64,000 nt of DNA from Saprospiraceae bacterium (GCA_016710265.1 JADJJL010000006.1:578185-642184); one strand, 5' to 3'; shown: positions 33,848-42,675, counted from the stretch's first letter. Notes: generated by a model not told the origin, from the sequence alone. Numbers and translations are program-made.

Positions 33848-33855
33848 TAACTTTG
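33848..33855 (+). promoter_or_regulatory. Probable -7 box of the gene at 33880
   Basis: TAACTTTG fits TAnnTTTG and ends 24 bp before the ATG. No TTTG at the normal -33 distance. Assigned by motif and position only. Confidence 0.45.
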
Positions 33856-33879
33856 TATTTCATTTTAAAATAATACTCC

Positions 33880-35001
33880 ATGTTCGGTAATATATTCATT
33901 TTATTTATCCTAGTTATATATGGTTTTTTAGCCAATCTTTTACTTAGCCCGAGACCTGGTGGAGACTATGGTGTGGGTTATTCTTTTGTTTTTATGATTT
34001 ATTCTGCAGCATTTATTATTTCAACAGGTCTTTTGGCTTGGAATATGAGTCTAAACCATTGTTTTGATTGGATATCCGGTTCCTTTTTAAAATATCGCAA
34101 TTGGTTGGTTTTTCTTGGCTGGTTCAGTTTTGTGCTGGCCAGTTTGTGGAGTTTAGAATACAGTGATAAGAAGGTCGATTCTGTAATCCCCTCATTTATG
34201 AATTTGTTTACTTGGAGCAGAATCTATTTTTGGCTACCCATTTTAATACTCGTTCCCTGTGTGTATTTTTTAAATGTGCAAGAAAAGATGGTCACTCCAG
34301 CTATTTGGCCTAAAATCATGCTACAGACAGGTTTTTCATTCAGTCTTTTGATATCCATGGTTTTGTTTGGAGTCTTTATAATATTTAAAGTAAAAGGCCA
34401 GGTTCAGCATTTAGCGGCGAGAGTGGCCCAGCAATCAGAAAGAGTTTCTAATTACAATGCTTCCTATGATTATATTAATAATTATAACGAAGCTACAATC
34501 GATGGTCTGCTAAAATATGTCTATCCCGAAAATGAAGCCAAACGGAGGAATGCTGCTATTTCAAAAATTATTTCATTTCCTAATTGGGAAAATGACCTGA
34601 TCAGAATTTTAACCGAGGAAAATCTAGAACAAATTTATGTTTTCAATGATGATACTTATTATGTCTTTGCTTTTTTAGATGAACATAAAGTCGAGCACCC
34701 AGCACATTTTATCCAACCCATTATTTATAGTTTGAATGTGATGGCCAAAAGAATTAGAGAATCACTCAGCGATCCTTATAATCTGGAATTAAGCAGATCA
34801 GACATTGAATTAGTATGTCGCGTTTTGGAAGCCCAGTTTAAAATGGCAGTAAAAGAATTTAGACCAAGTATGTTAAAGTTGAAAGCGATATTAGAAATAG
34901 ACCCACCTGAAAGAATGAACAAACAACATATTAAATCATATAGGAAGAGGGTGAAGGCATACCGGATGGCGGTGAAGAATTGGTTGGAATCAAATGGGTA
35001 G
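33880..35001 (+). CDS. Membrane protein with a C-terminal helical cytoplasmic domain
   Basis: 373 residues. Five hydrophobic helices occupy the first about 170 residues (for example FILFILVIYGFLANLLL and FSFSLLISMVLFGVFIIF). A helical soluble domain of about 200 residues follows, with ASYDYINNYNEATIDGLLKY, NDLIRILTEENLEQIYVFND and a basic end (YRKRVKAYRMAVKNWL). The soluble half has HEAT-like helix pairs. No family recognised. It is followed by the Y1 transposase gene on the same strand after 62 bp, but that gene is probably an independent insertion. Confidence 0.6.
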   Translation: MFGNIFILFILVIYGFLANLLLSPRPGGDYGVGYSFVFMIYSAAFIISTGLLAWNMSLNHCFDWISGSFLKYRNWLVFLGWFSFVLASLWSLEYSDKKVDSVIPSFMNLFTWSRIYFWLPILILVPCVYFLNVQEKMVTPAIWPKIMLQTGFSFSLLISMVLFGVFIIFKVKGQVQHLAARVAQQSERVSNYNASYDYINNYNEATIDGLLKYVYPENEAKRRNAAISKIISFPNWENDLIRILTEENLEQIYVFNDDTYYVFAFLDEHKVEHPAHFIQPIIYSLNVMAKRIRESLSDPYNLELSRSDIELVCRVLEAQFKMAVKEFRPSMLKLKAILEIDPPERMNKQHIKSYRKRVKAYRMAVKNWLESNG

Positions 35002-35063
35002 AATTCTATATAGTAATTATATTATTAAAATATTGGAATTGAAGAAAAATAAACAAATAAACT

Positions 35064-35525
35064 ATGCCAAACACATTTTCTCAAATGTATATTCAAATTG
35101 TATTTGCTGTTCAAAATAGGAATAATTTTATACATCCTTCTTGGGAAGACGAATTATTTAAATACATGACAGGCATAATTAGGAATAAGGAACAAAAATT
35201 AATAGCGATTAATGGAGTGCCAAATCATATTCATATTTTGATTGGAATGAAACCTTCTTGTTGTTTATCGGATCTTATGAGAGAAGTGAAAAAATCTTCC
35301 AATGAATTTGTGAATGAGCAAAAGTTTTTAAAACATAAATTTCGATGGCAAGAAGGATTTGGTGCATTTTCGTATAGCCATTCTTCGCTAAGTCGTGTAA
35401 TAAGGTATATCGAAAACCAAAAAGAACACCATAAAATACAAACATTTAAAGAGGAATATCTTGATTTTTTAAAGAAATTTCAGATTGAATACAAAGATGA
35501 ATATTTGTTTGATTGGATAGAGTAG
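35064..35525 (+). CDS. IS200/IS605-type Y1 HUH transposase, RAYT-like
   Basis: 153 residues, one complete Y1_Tnp domain. HIH (His55-x-His57 in GVPNHIHILI) is the metal-binding HUH motif; Tyr115 in RYIENQKEHH is the likely nucleophile, with the downstream EHHK and FKEEYLDFL helix typical of Bacteroidota members. Y1 enzymes cut single-stranded DNA next to hairpins. No TnpB/IscB partner is present. Right after the stop comes an array of CGACCCC/GGGGTCG palindromes and 50-bp tandem repeats (35.62-36.32 kb), the arrangement known from REP-associated tyrosine transposases (RAYTs) in Proteobacteria. It is intact and probably functional. That it acts on this array is inference. Confidence 0.85.
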   Translation: MPNTFSQMYIQIVFAVQNRNNFIHPSWEDELFKYMTGIIRNKEQKLIAINGVPNHIHILIGMKPSCCLSDLMREVKKSSNEFVNEQKFLKHKFRWQEGFGAFSYSHSSLSRVIRYIENQKEHHKIQTFKEEYLDFLKKFQIEYKDEYLFDWIE

Positions 35526-35620
35526 ATAAGGTATAATTAATATTTATTCTTCCAATTAATGCAAATATCATATAATTCCATCCTTTTGGAATTACATTTG
35601 GATAGATGTAATTTCTGCTA

Positions 35621-36006
35621 TTCGACCCCTACGGGGTCGGTTTTTCTCTCTTTTCATTTAGTATAAATATTTGATCCCTAAGGGATCATTTAAGATATGT
35701 AGAATTTAATTTTAAATATGTACAGCTTAAATATTTCTAATAAAATATGCTTAATGTTTGGCTACCCCAGCGAGGTCTTATATTCATAACCAAGCAAAGC
35801 AACTAATAATCCGGCCCCAGAGGGGTCGAATAAAAAAAACATAACAAATAAGCAATTGATTCGACCCCTCTGGGGTCGGATTATCTCTCTTTTTATTTTG
35901 TATAAAAATGTGATCCCTACGGGATCATTTAGCTTTGAAGTTAATTTTAAAATTGTACAACTTAACTATTTCTAAAAAATATGCTTAATGGTTGGTGACC
36001 TCAGCG
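35621..36006. repeat. REP-like palindrome cluster downstream of the Y1 transposase
   Basis: Palindromes: CGACCCC-TAC-GGGGTCG (35623-35639), TGATCCC-TAA-GGGATCA (35672-35688), a GGCCCC-AGA-GGGGTC form (35813-35827), CGACCCC-TCT-GGGGTCG (35862-35878) and TGATCCC-TAC-GGGATCA (35911-35927). About 150 bp containing one CGACCCC and one TGATCCC hairpin are duplicated in direct orientation (35621-35772 and 35861-36006). Loop trinucleotides vary while stems are kept. This is BIME-like organisation. No open frame of note. Confidence 0.8.
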
Positions 36007-36318
36007 GGTTCGTACATCTATAACAAAACTAACCAAACAATAAACTGACCCCAGCGGGGATGTACATCTATAACAAAACTAACCAAAAAATAAACCGACC
36101 CCAGCGGGTTCGTACATATATAACAAAACTAACCAAACAATAAACTGACCCCAGCGGGTTCGTACATCTATAACAAAACTAACCAGACATTAAACTGACC
36201 CCATATGGGTCGTACATCTATAACAAAACCAATCAACAATAAACTCGACCCCAGCGGGGTCGTATATGTATAACCCGATATAATAATAAGCAATCCGACC
36301 CCAGCGGGGTCGAATATG
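35997..36318. repeat. Seven 50-bp tandem repeats carrying the GACCCC palindrome
   Basis: GACC begins at 35997, 36047, 36097, 36147, 36197, 36247 and 36297, an exact 50-bp period. The inner units share the layout GACCCCAGCGGGTTCGTACA then TCTATAACAAAACTAACCAA and an AT spacer ACAATAAACT. Units differ most in the palindrome's right arm (GGGTTCG, GGGGATG, ATGGGTCG), so several have lost pairing, while the last two are perfect (CGACCCCAGCGGGGTCG). The whole unit is conserved, so this is a tandem array and not a CRISPR. Confidence 0.85.
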
Positions 36319-36437
36319 AATTGTAGTATATTATGAAAGAAAAAATTAATCCGTTTTTGGAAAATATTGTAGGACCTTTTTTTAGCTAAATTTCAGCTTG
36401 TACTAATCAGTTTTTTGCTTATTTTTCCGACCAATAT

Positions 36438-37337
36438 ATGAAAAGGAATCAGGAAATCCTCAACATCGCCTCCCTCGAAATGTTCGAGCGGATGATCAAC
36501 CGAGATTTAAAGCCCTACGATGTCAACATGATGGTGATGCCGGGAACGCTAGAAGACAAACATAAAAACTGTGAGACCATCCCCGCGTTGAGGAGACAGT
36601 TTAATTTGATTTACTTATTGCTGGAAGGTGAGCACGATGTAAGACTTGGTGCAGACCATCTGCAGTTAAAACCCAATGATCTTGTCATCGTCCCCGAGAA
36701 TACACTTTACGCCAGCGATCACATTAAAAACTGCCATGGGTATTGCATACACTTCAAATCTGAATTTCTAAAACCACAATTATCCAAGTCCCTAACAGAA
36801 GAATTTCCATTTTTCCATTTTGATGCTCCACACATCATTAATCTAAATGATCAGGAAAGTGAAATGATCCAATCATCTTTCAAAAATATCATTGAAGAAT
36901 ACAATCGCTTTTCACCAGAAAAGAATTTTCTACTATGCAATCTTATTCTCATTTTGCTTTTAAGGGTACGAGAAATTTACAGAACCAAAGTCAAAGAATT
37001 AAACAAGAACACGAGCAGACGTGAACAACTGGCCAATGGATTCAAGCTACTGGTTGAAAAACACTTTATTGAAAACAGGACAGTGAGTCTATATGCCGAA
37101 ATGCTTTATATTTCCGCAAAGCATCTTTCTGAAGTAGTGAGCGAGACTTTTGGACGTCCTCCATTGCAGATTATTCACGACATATTGGTACTTGAGGCCA
37201 AAGTCCAATTGGGCTCCACCGACAAATCCATTTCAGAGATAGCATATTCCCTTAAATTTGATGACCCTTCCCATTTTACCCATTTTATCAAAAAGCGGAC
37301 AGGCTTATCGCCCCAGGATTTTAGAAGGAAACTCTGA
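36438..37337 (+). CDS. AraC-family transcriptional regulator
   Basis: 299 residues. The N-terminal half is a cupin-like sensor domain (LIYLLLEGEHDVRLGADHLQ, then LKPNDLVIVPENTLYASDH). The C-terminal about 100 residues carry the two helix-turn-helix motifs of AraC: LYAEMLYISAKHLSEVVSET, and ISEIAYSLKFDDPSHFTHFI followed by KKRTGLSPQDFRRKL. It ends exactly at the end of the second motif, as usual. It probably activates the cupin gene that starts 86 bp downstream, or a distant stress gene. The ligand is unknown. Intact. Confidence 0.88.
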   Translation: MKRNQEILNIASLEMFERMINRDLKPYDVNMMVMPGTLEDKHKNCETIPALRRQFNLIYLLLEGEHDVRLGADHLQLKPNDLVIVPENTLYASDHIKNCHGYCIHFKSEFLKPQLSKSLTEEFPFFHFDAPHIINLNDQESEMIQSSFKNIIEEYNRFSPEKNFLLCNLILILLLRVREIYRTKVKELNKNTSRREQLANGFKLLVEKHFIENRTVSLYAEMLYISAKHLSEVVSETFGRPPLQIIHDILVLEAKVQLGSTDKSISEIAYSLKFDDPSHFTHFIKKRTGLSPQDFRRKL

Positions 37338-37422
37338 TTTATACATACTATGCCGAAGAATGTACAATTCCATTCTTCCCTGTCTCCTTTCCTTTGCACT
37401 ATCAAATTAAAAAATAAATCAA

Positions 37423-37794
37423 ATGGAAAACAAATCGCAGATTGCAGAATGGAGAAATTTCGGAACACCCGATGAAGTTCGAGAATTTCCCAAAGGTAGA
37501 CTAGAACTTATCAAAATTGGTGGTGCAACGATTGGCCGCGGTATTTTTGAACCTGGTTGGCGTTGGGCCACTTCCGTGCAACCATTGGCACAAACACACA
37601 GTTGTGAAGCTCCACATTTTCAGTACCATGTTTCGGGTATTCTTAGGATTAAAATGGATGATGGAACCGAATTCGATTGTAAGCCAGGTGATGTTTCACT
37701 ATTGCCTTCCGGACACGATGCTTGGACAGTAGGGGATGAGCCAGCGGTAGTGGTAGATTTTCAAGGGATGATAGATTTTGCAAAACATCTTTAA
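37423..37794 (+). CDS. Cupin-domain protein adjacent to the AraC regulator
   Basis: 123 residues, a single cupin barrel. Motif 1 is around CEAPHFQYHVSGILRIKMDD, with His in APHFQYH, and motif 2 is GDVSLLPSGHDAWTVGDEP, with a His after PSG. This is the 'cupin 2' style seen in small stress or sensing proteins and in some dioxygenases. The metal ligands look mostly present. It follows the AraC gene by 86 bp on the same strand and is the likely target of that regulator. Substrate unknown. Intact. Confidence 0.8.
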   Translation: MENKSQIAEWRNFGTPDEVREFPKGRLELIKIGGATIGRGIFEPGWRWATSVQPLAQTHSCEAPHFQYHVSGILRIKMDDGTEFDCKPGDVSLLPSGHDAWTVGDEPAVVVDFQGMIDFAKHL

Positions 37795-37930
37795 CGTTTG
37801 TAGGTTTTTTGCCTTGTAGTTATAAATTGAGACTGTAGTTATATACATCAATCTGTCGTGGAATATAGCTCTGTTTGATTGTTTTTGCAAAGGTGGGAAG
37901 CCAATAATAGGATGTAATACTATTTATTTA

Positions 37931-37958
37931 TTGGCTATTCAATTTTGGTTTAACTTTG
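37931..37958 (+). promoter_or_regulatory. Promoter of the ankyrin-repeat gene
   Basis: TAACTTTG (37951-37958) is a TAnnTTTG -7 box; TTGG at 37931-37934 supplies a -33-like TTG 17 bp upstream. The start codon TTG at 37981 follows 22 bp later. Confidence 0.5.
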
Positions 37959-37980
37959 AAGCCACAAAACTTTTAAAAAA

Positions 37981-39459
37981 TTGAATCCAATCAATGCCAA
38001 AGTGATTACAAGAGCATTTGCTTTAAATCTCTTTTTGCCATTATTTCTGATTCTCATTTTTGTGTCCAGTGCTTTTGCTCAATCCAATTTATTATCAGAA
38101 GCCATTCAAAGAGGTAATTTTACAAAATCATTTGAATTATTAAAAGAGAAACGATGGATTCAGATTAAATCAGGTCAATTGGCATGGAACCCTTTGTTTT
38201 ATTCTATTTTTCAAGTTGGGATAGATTCATTGACTTTTGAAAAATTAAAAAAGAAGAATTTTAAGGAATGTTGTAAAACTTGGTCTGAACACAAAAAGAC
38301 ATTTCTGGATATAACGAAGCAAATTATAGACCAGGGAGCTGATTTGCAATTATTTGATAAAAGAGGAAGGAGTGCAATTTACTATGCCGCTGTTCTTAGA
38401 TTGGATGAGGTAGTGGAATTATTGCTAGAAAAAGGCGCAAAAGTCGAAGACTCAGAAGATTTATTTCAAATCGCGGCTTCACATGGATATTCTAAAATTG
38501 TTTCCCAATTGCTTAAATTCAAATTAAATGCTTGTGAAACTGGCAGGAATTGTTTCTCGCCTTTTCACAATGCAGCCATAAATGGTAGTCTTGGTGTAAT
38601 CTCGGAAATGATCAATGCTAAGTCTAATTTAGAATGTCCCTCTGGAAATATGTGTGTTTATTTTTCAAAGCTGACGCCGTTGCAATTGGCTGTGATGAAT
38701 GGACGTGATAAAGTAGTCCTGAAATTAATCCAAAATGGGGCAAATACAAATGTTTTGAGTTCTACGAATGAAAATTTACTCCACCTTGCTGTAAAAGGTC
38801 CCAGACATGAAATTTCTTTATTAAACAGTAAAGGAAAACCAGATGAATACTTACTTTTATTTGGTGGAAATTTGGGTACAGTTTTATTGTTAGATTCTCT
38901 GTATAAAGATCTTTACACAGTTGATAATGAAGGTAGAACTCCGATGCATTGGTCAGCCTACTATTACAAAACTGAAGTTTTAAAGTATTTTTTAGCAAGG
39001 AATAAACCTCCAATTGAGAACCATACAAATGCAGCTCATAGTATGGCTTCTGCTATATCCTTGACTTTTTATCGATATTACAAAAATGAAAGTGGATCAG
39101 ATTTTAAAAAAGATGAATTAATAAAAATCTGGGGAATTGCTGAGAAATCCTGGAATGACAGTTTGAGTAAAATTAATATTAAACTTGCAGGAAGAAGACT
39201 CCTCCAAATCGGTTTCATTGCAGTCGCTACTGCTGCTGCCAGCTATCAAGCTAGTATTGATGCAGCTTCTACAGGATATGGTTACTCCAGTGTTGAGTAT
39301 CCAATATTACAATTAGATGACCTGACCAGCATTAGAAGGACTATTAATTTACAGTTAGACATTTGTCAAAAAATGAAGAATTTTATATCCAATGACGACC
39401 AAGTAAATGAAAAATGGAATAAATTAAATCAATTAGAAAAAATACTCAATCATGAATAG
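37981..39459 (+). CDS. Secreted ankyrin-repeat protein
   Basis: 492 residues from TTG 37981; the choice rests on the signal peptide directly after it (hydrophobic LNLFLPLFLILIFVSSAFAQ, residues about 15-34). At least six ankyrin-like repeats run from about 110 to 350, such as GRSAIYYAAVLRLDEVVELL, then FHNAAINGSLGVISEMI, LTPLQLAVMNGRDKVVLKLI and GRTPMHWSAYYYKTEVLKYF. Ankyrin repeats bind partner proteins. The C-terminal third is helical with AGRRLLQIGFIAVATAAASY. The last codons overlap the next gene (39452), so the two are co-translated and probably act together. Export of ankyrin proteins is common in this phylum; the role is unknown. Confidence 0.75.
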   Translation: MNPINAKVITRAFALNLFLPLFLILIFVSSAFAQSNLLSEAIQRGNFTKSFELLKEKRWIQIKSGQLAWNPLFYSIFQVGIDSLTFEKLKKKNFKECCKTWSEHKKTFLDITKQIIDQGADLQLFDKRGRSAIYYAAVLRLDEVVELLLEKGAKVEDSEDLFQIAASHGYSKIVSQLLKFKLNACETGRNCFSPFHNAAINGSLGVISEMINAKSNLECPSGNMCVYFSKLTPLQLAVMNGRDKVVLKLIQNGANTNVLSSTNENLLHLAVKGPRHEISLLNSKGKPDEYLLLFGGNLGTVLLLDSLYKDLYTVDNEGRTPMHWSAYYYKTEVLKYFLARNKPPIENHTNAAHSMASAISLTFYRYYKNESGSDFKKDELIKIWGIAEKSWNDSLSKINIKLAGRRLLQIGFIAVATAAASYQASIDAASTGYGYSSVEYPILQLDDLTSIRRTINLQLDICQKMKNFISNDDQVNEKWNKLNQLEKILNHE

Positions 39460-40048
39460 TAATTCGTTTTTTAAGGTAAAATACTTTTTAGTCCTGCTTG
39501 GATTTTTACAATCAGCCTTTCAAAATGGCATTGTAGCTCAGTCTATCAAAATTGCTCCAATCACTATTTCATACCCATCATTGGGAAAGGTAAATTTGTC
39601 TGTTTGCGCTCCTTATTCGGAATACTCCATAGAAGGAATGAATACACCGGATGGAATGGGTTTTACCTACGACTATTATGATGCGTCTCTGAATCAATTC
39701 AAAGTTCTTTTAAGTAAAATATTGTCTGAACAAGAACCTTTTGTTTGCGGAGCAACTGCAGACAATTCCAAAAAGTATAAGCTGGAATGCCGCCTGGAGT
39801 CTTTGTCTGAGGGAAAAGTAGTTACTGCTTTTAGCAAGATTTCTTTGGAAATAACAATGACTTGGAAACTTACCAGAATTGAGGATGGAGAAGTATTGTT
39901 TAGGACTAAGTCTGTTGGTATGCATAAAAATAAAATTGGAAATGCTTTTAATGGGAAATCGATGGCTAGAGAAAGAGCCGAAAAAGCTTTGGAAATGGCG
40001 TTTTTGGAATCTTTTAAAATGTTGCATCATGAATTGTCCAAATTTTAA
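39452..40048 (+). CDS. Secreted protein of unknown function, coupled to the ankyrin gene
   Basis: 198 residues; start ATG overlaps the ankyrin gene by 8 bp. Signal peptide ends near residue 30 (NGIVAQS). The mature part has strands with KYKLECRLESLSEGKVVTAF and TMTWKLTRIEDGEVLFRTKS, followed by a helix ERAEKALEMAFLESFKMLHH. The layout recalls outer-membrane assembly lipoproteins of the LptE/LpoB or CsgG-neighbour type (a beta sheet packed with a long helix; RAxxxAxxxA), but no lipobox is present and the family is uncertain. Its coupling with the ankyrin protein suggests a binding partner. Confidence 0.65.
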   Translation: MNSNSFFKVKYFLVLLGFLQSAFQNGIVAQSIKIAPITISYPSLGKVNLSVCAPYSEYSIEGMNTPDGMGFTYDYYDASLNQFKVLLSKILSEQEPFVCGATADNSKKYKLECRLESLSEGKVVTAFSKISLEITMTWKLTRIEDGEVLFRTKSVGMHKNKIGNAFNGKSMARERAEKALEMAFLESFKMLHHELSKF

Positions 40049-40189
40049 CTTACTGGGATAAGATATAACAGATATAAAGCAGCTGTTTTATTAGTTTCTC
40101 AATGGTTGATAGATTTTACAAAACATCTTTAAACGCTAAACAAATTTGCTTGAAATTAATTTTATATATTCAAACTAAAATCAAGCAAA

Positions 40190-40633
40190 ATGACAAGCAT
40201 CAATGTATATCTTAATTTTAACGGTAATTGTGAGGAAGCCTTTAATTTTTACAAATCTGTTTTCGGCGGAGAATTTGGTTATATAGGAAGATTTAACGAG
40301 ATGCCTCCTCAGGAAGGAGTACCAGCGCTACCAGAAGAAATGGGCAAAAAAATCATGCACATTGGATTACCCATTAGCAAAGAGACATCATTGATGGGGA
40401 GTGATACAGGAGGAGAGTGGGCTTCGCATTTTAAGCAAGGCAACAACTTCTCCATTAGTATCAACACCGACAGCAAAGAAAACGCTGACCGTCTTTTCAA
40501 TGGACTTTCTGCCGGAGGAAATATTACCATGCCTCTAGCCGATACCTTTTGGGGAGATTAATTTGGAATGTTTGAAGATCGTTTTGGAATCAACTGGATG
40601 GTGAGTTATAATGCAAAACAACAAGAAGGATAA
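40190..40633 (+). pseudogene. VOC-superfamily (glyoxalase/PhnB-like) protein with an in-frame stop
   Basis: The frame encodes YLNFNGNCEEAFNFYKSVFG, then GGEFGYIGRFNEMP and DTFWGD, the 3-demethylubiquinone-methyltransferase/PhnB-like VOC fold. TAA at codon 124 (40559-40561) replaces the Tyr that normally follows WGD, and the same frame continues FGMFEDRFGINWMVSYNAKQ to a proper stop at 40633, the conserved C-terminal strand and helix. So a single T-to-A or C-to-A type change (TAT/TAC to TAA) truncates the last 24 residues. VOC folds need that strand, so the product would be unstable. Real mutation or base error cannot be told apart. Confidence 0.85.
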
Positions 40634-40714
40634 TTTTTTAGAGCCAAGTCCTTGTTATTTCATGTGAACCATCAGTTTATGGGTTTTTATTAGAAAATCT
40701 AAAAAGTCTATAAA

Positions 40715-41239
40715 ATGGATTATTCAATCTCCAAATCTATTGAAATTCTTTCGCGCACTCCGGATGTCCTAATAGCTTTAACTTCCAATCTCTCCGAAGA
40801 ATGGACCCATGTGAATGAAGGCGAGGAAACTTGGAGTGTCTATGATGTGATTGGCCACTTGATCCACGGTGAGAGCACAGATTGGATGGCGCGGATGGAT
40901 ATCATTCTTTCTGATTTGCAAGATAAGACTTTTACACCCTTTGATCGTTTTGCACAATTTAAAGAAAGTGAGGGTAAGTCGTTGCAACAATTATTAGAAG
41001 AATTCAAGCAACTCCGCCATAAAAATTTAGATTATATTAAATCAAAAGACCTTCATACGGATGATTTAATTAAAACTGGAGTTCATCCTCATTTTGGTGA
41101 AGTTAAATTAAGTCATCTGCTCTCATGCTGGACCGTCCATGATTTAAATCATATCTCTCAAATTTGCAGAGTCATGGCCAAGCAATACAAGGAAGCAGTG
41201 GGACCCTGGTATGAATATTTAAGAATTTTAAAATCTTGA
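40715..41239 (+). CDS. DinB-like four-helix-bundle protein
   Basis: 174 residues, the normal size of DinB/YfiT superfamily metalloproteins. Metal-ligand histidines are in the expected places: GHLIHGE after the first long helix, and HDLNHISQICRV in the third. TWSVYDVIGHLIHGE is the typical signature. These proteins bind zinc or nickel and several act as thiol-dependent transferases (bacillithiol or mycothiol class). It follows the VOC gene and precedes an SRPBCC gene by 6 bp, so the three form a small detoxification-like cluster. Substrate unknown. Intact. Confidence 0.85.
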   Translation: MDYSISKSIEILSRTPDVLIALTSNLSEEWTHVNEGEETWSVYDVIGHLIHGESTDWMARMDIILSDLQDKTFTPFDRFAQFKESEGKSLQQLLEEFKQLRHKNLDYIKSKDLHTDDLIKTGVHPHFGEVKLSHLLSCWTVHDLNHISQICRVMAKQYKEAVGPWYEYLRILKS

Positions 41240-41245
41240 TGAAAA

Positions 41246-41740
41246 ATGAATAACTTTGACTGGACTTCTTTCACGAGGAAAATTGCAATAAAAGCGAAAC
41301 TTTCTGATATTTACAATGCCTGGGCCATTCCCTCAGAGATTGAAAAATGGTTTTTAAGTAAAGCGGTATTTTATGATTCAAAAGATCAAAAAATTCCCCA
41401 CGATCAACAGATAGAGAAAGGTAGCAGGTATGATTGGAATTGGTATTTGTACGATGTAACCGAGTCTGGCAAAATCATGGAAGCGAATGGAAATGACTTA
41501 ATACAATTTACATTTGCAGGTGAATGTTTGGTGGATATTAAATTATCGACTATGAGTGATTATACGGTTGTAGAATTGACCCAAAAATATATTCCTACTG
41601 ATGATTTATCCAAAGTGAATATCAGATTGGGTTGTGATTCCGGATGGTCCTTTTTTCTGGTAAACTTAAAATCTGTTTATGAAGGTGGACTTGATTTAAG
41701 AAACAAGGATATTTCGGCAAAAGGAATGGTAAATTGTTGA
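41246..41740 (+). CDS. SRPBCC/AHSA1-like (START-fold) protein
   Basis: 164 residues. It has the AHSA1/SRPBCC helix-grip pattern: FTRKIAIKAKLSDIYNAWAI, then PSEIEKWFLS, GSRYDWNWYLYDVTESGKIM and a C-terminal helix with GWSFFLVNLKSVYEGGLDLR. Such proteins hold a hydrophobic ligand in a deep cavity and in this phylum often accompany DinB-like genes. It lies 6 bp after the DinB-like gene and likely shares its transcript. No defect. The stop is followed by a weak hairpin at 41830-41884. Confidence 0.8.
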   Translation: MNNFDWTSFTRKIAIKAKLSDIYNAWAIPSEIEKWFLSKAVFYDSKDQKIPHDQQIEKGSRYDWNWYLYDVTESGKIMEANGNDLIQFTFAGECLVDIKLSTMSDYTVVELTQKYIPTDDLSKVNIRLGCDSGWSFFLVNLKSVYEGGLDLRNKDISAKGMVNC

Positions 41741-41829
41741 ATTTGCACAATCTATGAATTCGAGTGATGCTTGTTTTCTAAGACATCGACATAATCCATT
41801 TTAAATCGTTTTAAAAATGTTAGAAACAA

Positions 41830-41884
41830 AAATTCCAGCTATTGCTTGTGAGTTGGATTCAATGAACTGGTTATGCTGGAATTT
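41830..41884. other. Long-loop inverted repeat between genes
   Basis: AAATTCCAGC (41830-41839) pairs with GCTGGAATTT (41875-41884), 10 bp with a 35-nt loop. There is no T-run at once after it, so it is a weak terminator candidate or a structured leader for the next gene. Confidence 0.4.
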
Positions 41885-41909
41885 ATAGTTCTAATTTTAA
41901 TAAATTTCT

Positions 41910-41917
41910 TACATTTG
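41910..41917 (+). promoter_or_regulatory. Probable -7 box of the beta-barrel gene
   Basis: TACATTTG fits TAnnTTTG and ends 23 bp before the ATG at 41941. No TTTG -33 element at the expected spacing. Confidence 0.45.
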
Positions 41918-41940
41918 TAAATCTTTTAAATGGGTAATAC

Positions 41941-42675
41941 ATGAAAAATTTAATGTTCTTGGCGTTTTCGATTTTAACAATTTGCACATTAACCGCACAG
42001 CATAATATTTCCATTGGCCTGGAAGGAGGGCCATCCTTGGATCGATACGAAATGCATGATGAAGGAGGGAGGCTAGTTGCTAAGCCTTTGTACAATGGGT
42101 CAGTTGGAATTAATGTAGGTTATCATTGTATGAATTATTTTAGTTTAGAAACAGCACTAATATTTAAAGATTATACAAAAGGGTATGGATTCGCAATTGA
42201 AAATAGAGAAGTTGGTTTTAGTGGTTTCGCTTATTCCACATTTCAAATCCCACTGAGAGTTCGTGGCAGTATTCCACTCTATAAAGATAAAATATTTCTT
42301 TCCACAGTGGTGGGTTATCACCACAGTTTTATAAGATCTTCTCCAGGCGGTAGATTTAGTATTGTTTCCTTGAGTAGTGAATACGCATTTGAATCAAATG
42401 AAATTTATTCAGAAACGGTGGTTGATCAATTTTCACTTCTGGAAACAGGTCTTGGATTAGAATTCAGATTGATTAACGGCATGATTCTTCGCGCCTCAGC
42501 AATTTATTTTACAGGCTTCGCGGATGTGACTAGAAATGACCTTCAATATTCCTATAACGGTAGTTTATTTAAAAATGCCTCAGTACGCAGTAAAGGTGAA
42601 TACGCCAGTTTAAATTTGGGTTTGAATTATACCTTGCAGTGTTGTAAAAAGAAAATGGAGGAGGAGGAAAATTAG
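41941..42675 (+). CDS. Outer-membrane beta-barrel protein
   Basis: 244 residues. Signal peptide MKNLMFLAFSILTICTLTAQ. The mature part is a small barrel with alternating strands: ISIGLEGGPSLDRYEM, SVGINVGYHCMNYFSLETAL, STVVGYHHSFIRS, FRLINGMILRASAIYFTGFA, and a last strand ASLNLGLNYTLQCC. This is the PF13568/OMP_b-brl type, common in Bacteroidota, with 8 or more strands. Function is usually unknown; some are adhesins or porins. A polar KKKMEEEEN tail after the last strand is unusual for a barrel that ends at the membrane. It carries its own promoter box. Confidence 0.8.
   Translation: MKNLMFLAFSILTICTLTAQHNISIGLEGGPSLDRYEMHDEGGRLVAKPLYNGSVGINVGYHCMNYFSLETALIFKDYTKGYGFAIENREVGFSGFAYSTFQIPLRVRGSIPLYKDKIFLSTVVGYHHSFIRSSPGGRFSIVSLSSEYAFESNEIYSETVVDQFSLLETGLGLEFRLINGMILRASAIYFTGFADVTRNDLQYSYNGSLFKNASVRSKGEYASLNLGLNYTLQCCKKKMEEEEN

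Noticed and set aside
35997..36318. Possible CRISPR array (regular 50-bp spacing)
   Set aside because: The entire 50-bp unit, including the supposed spacer, is conserved between copies and no cas gene is near, so it is a tandem repeat with a palindrome.
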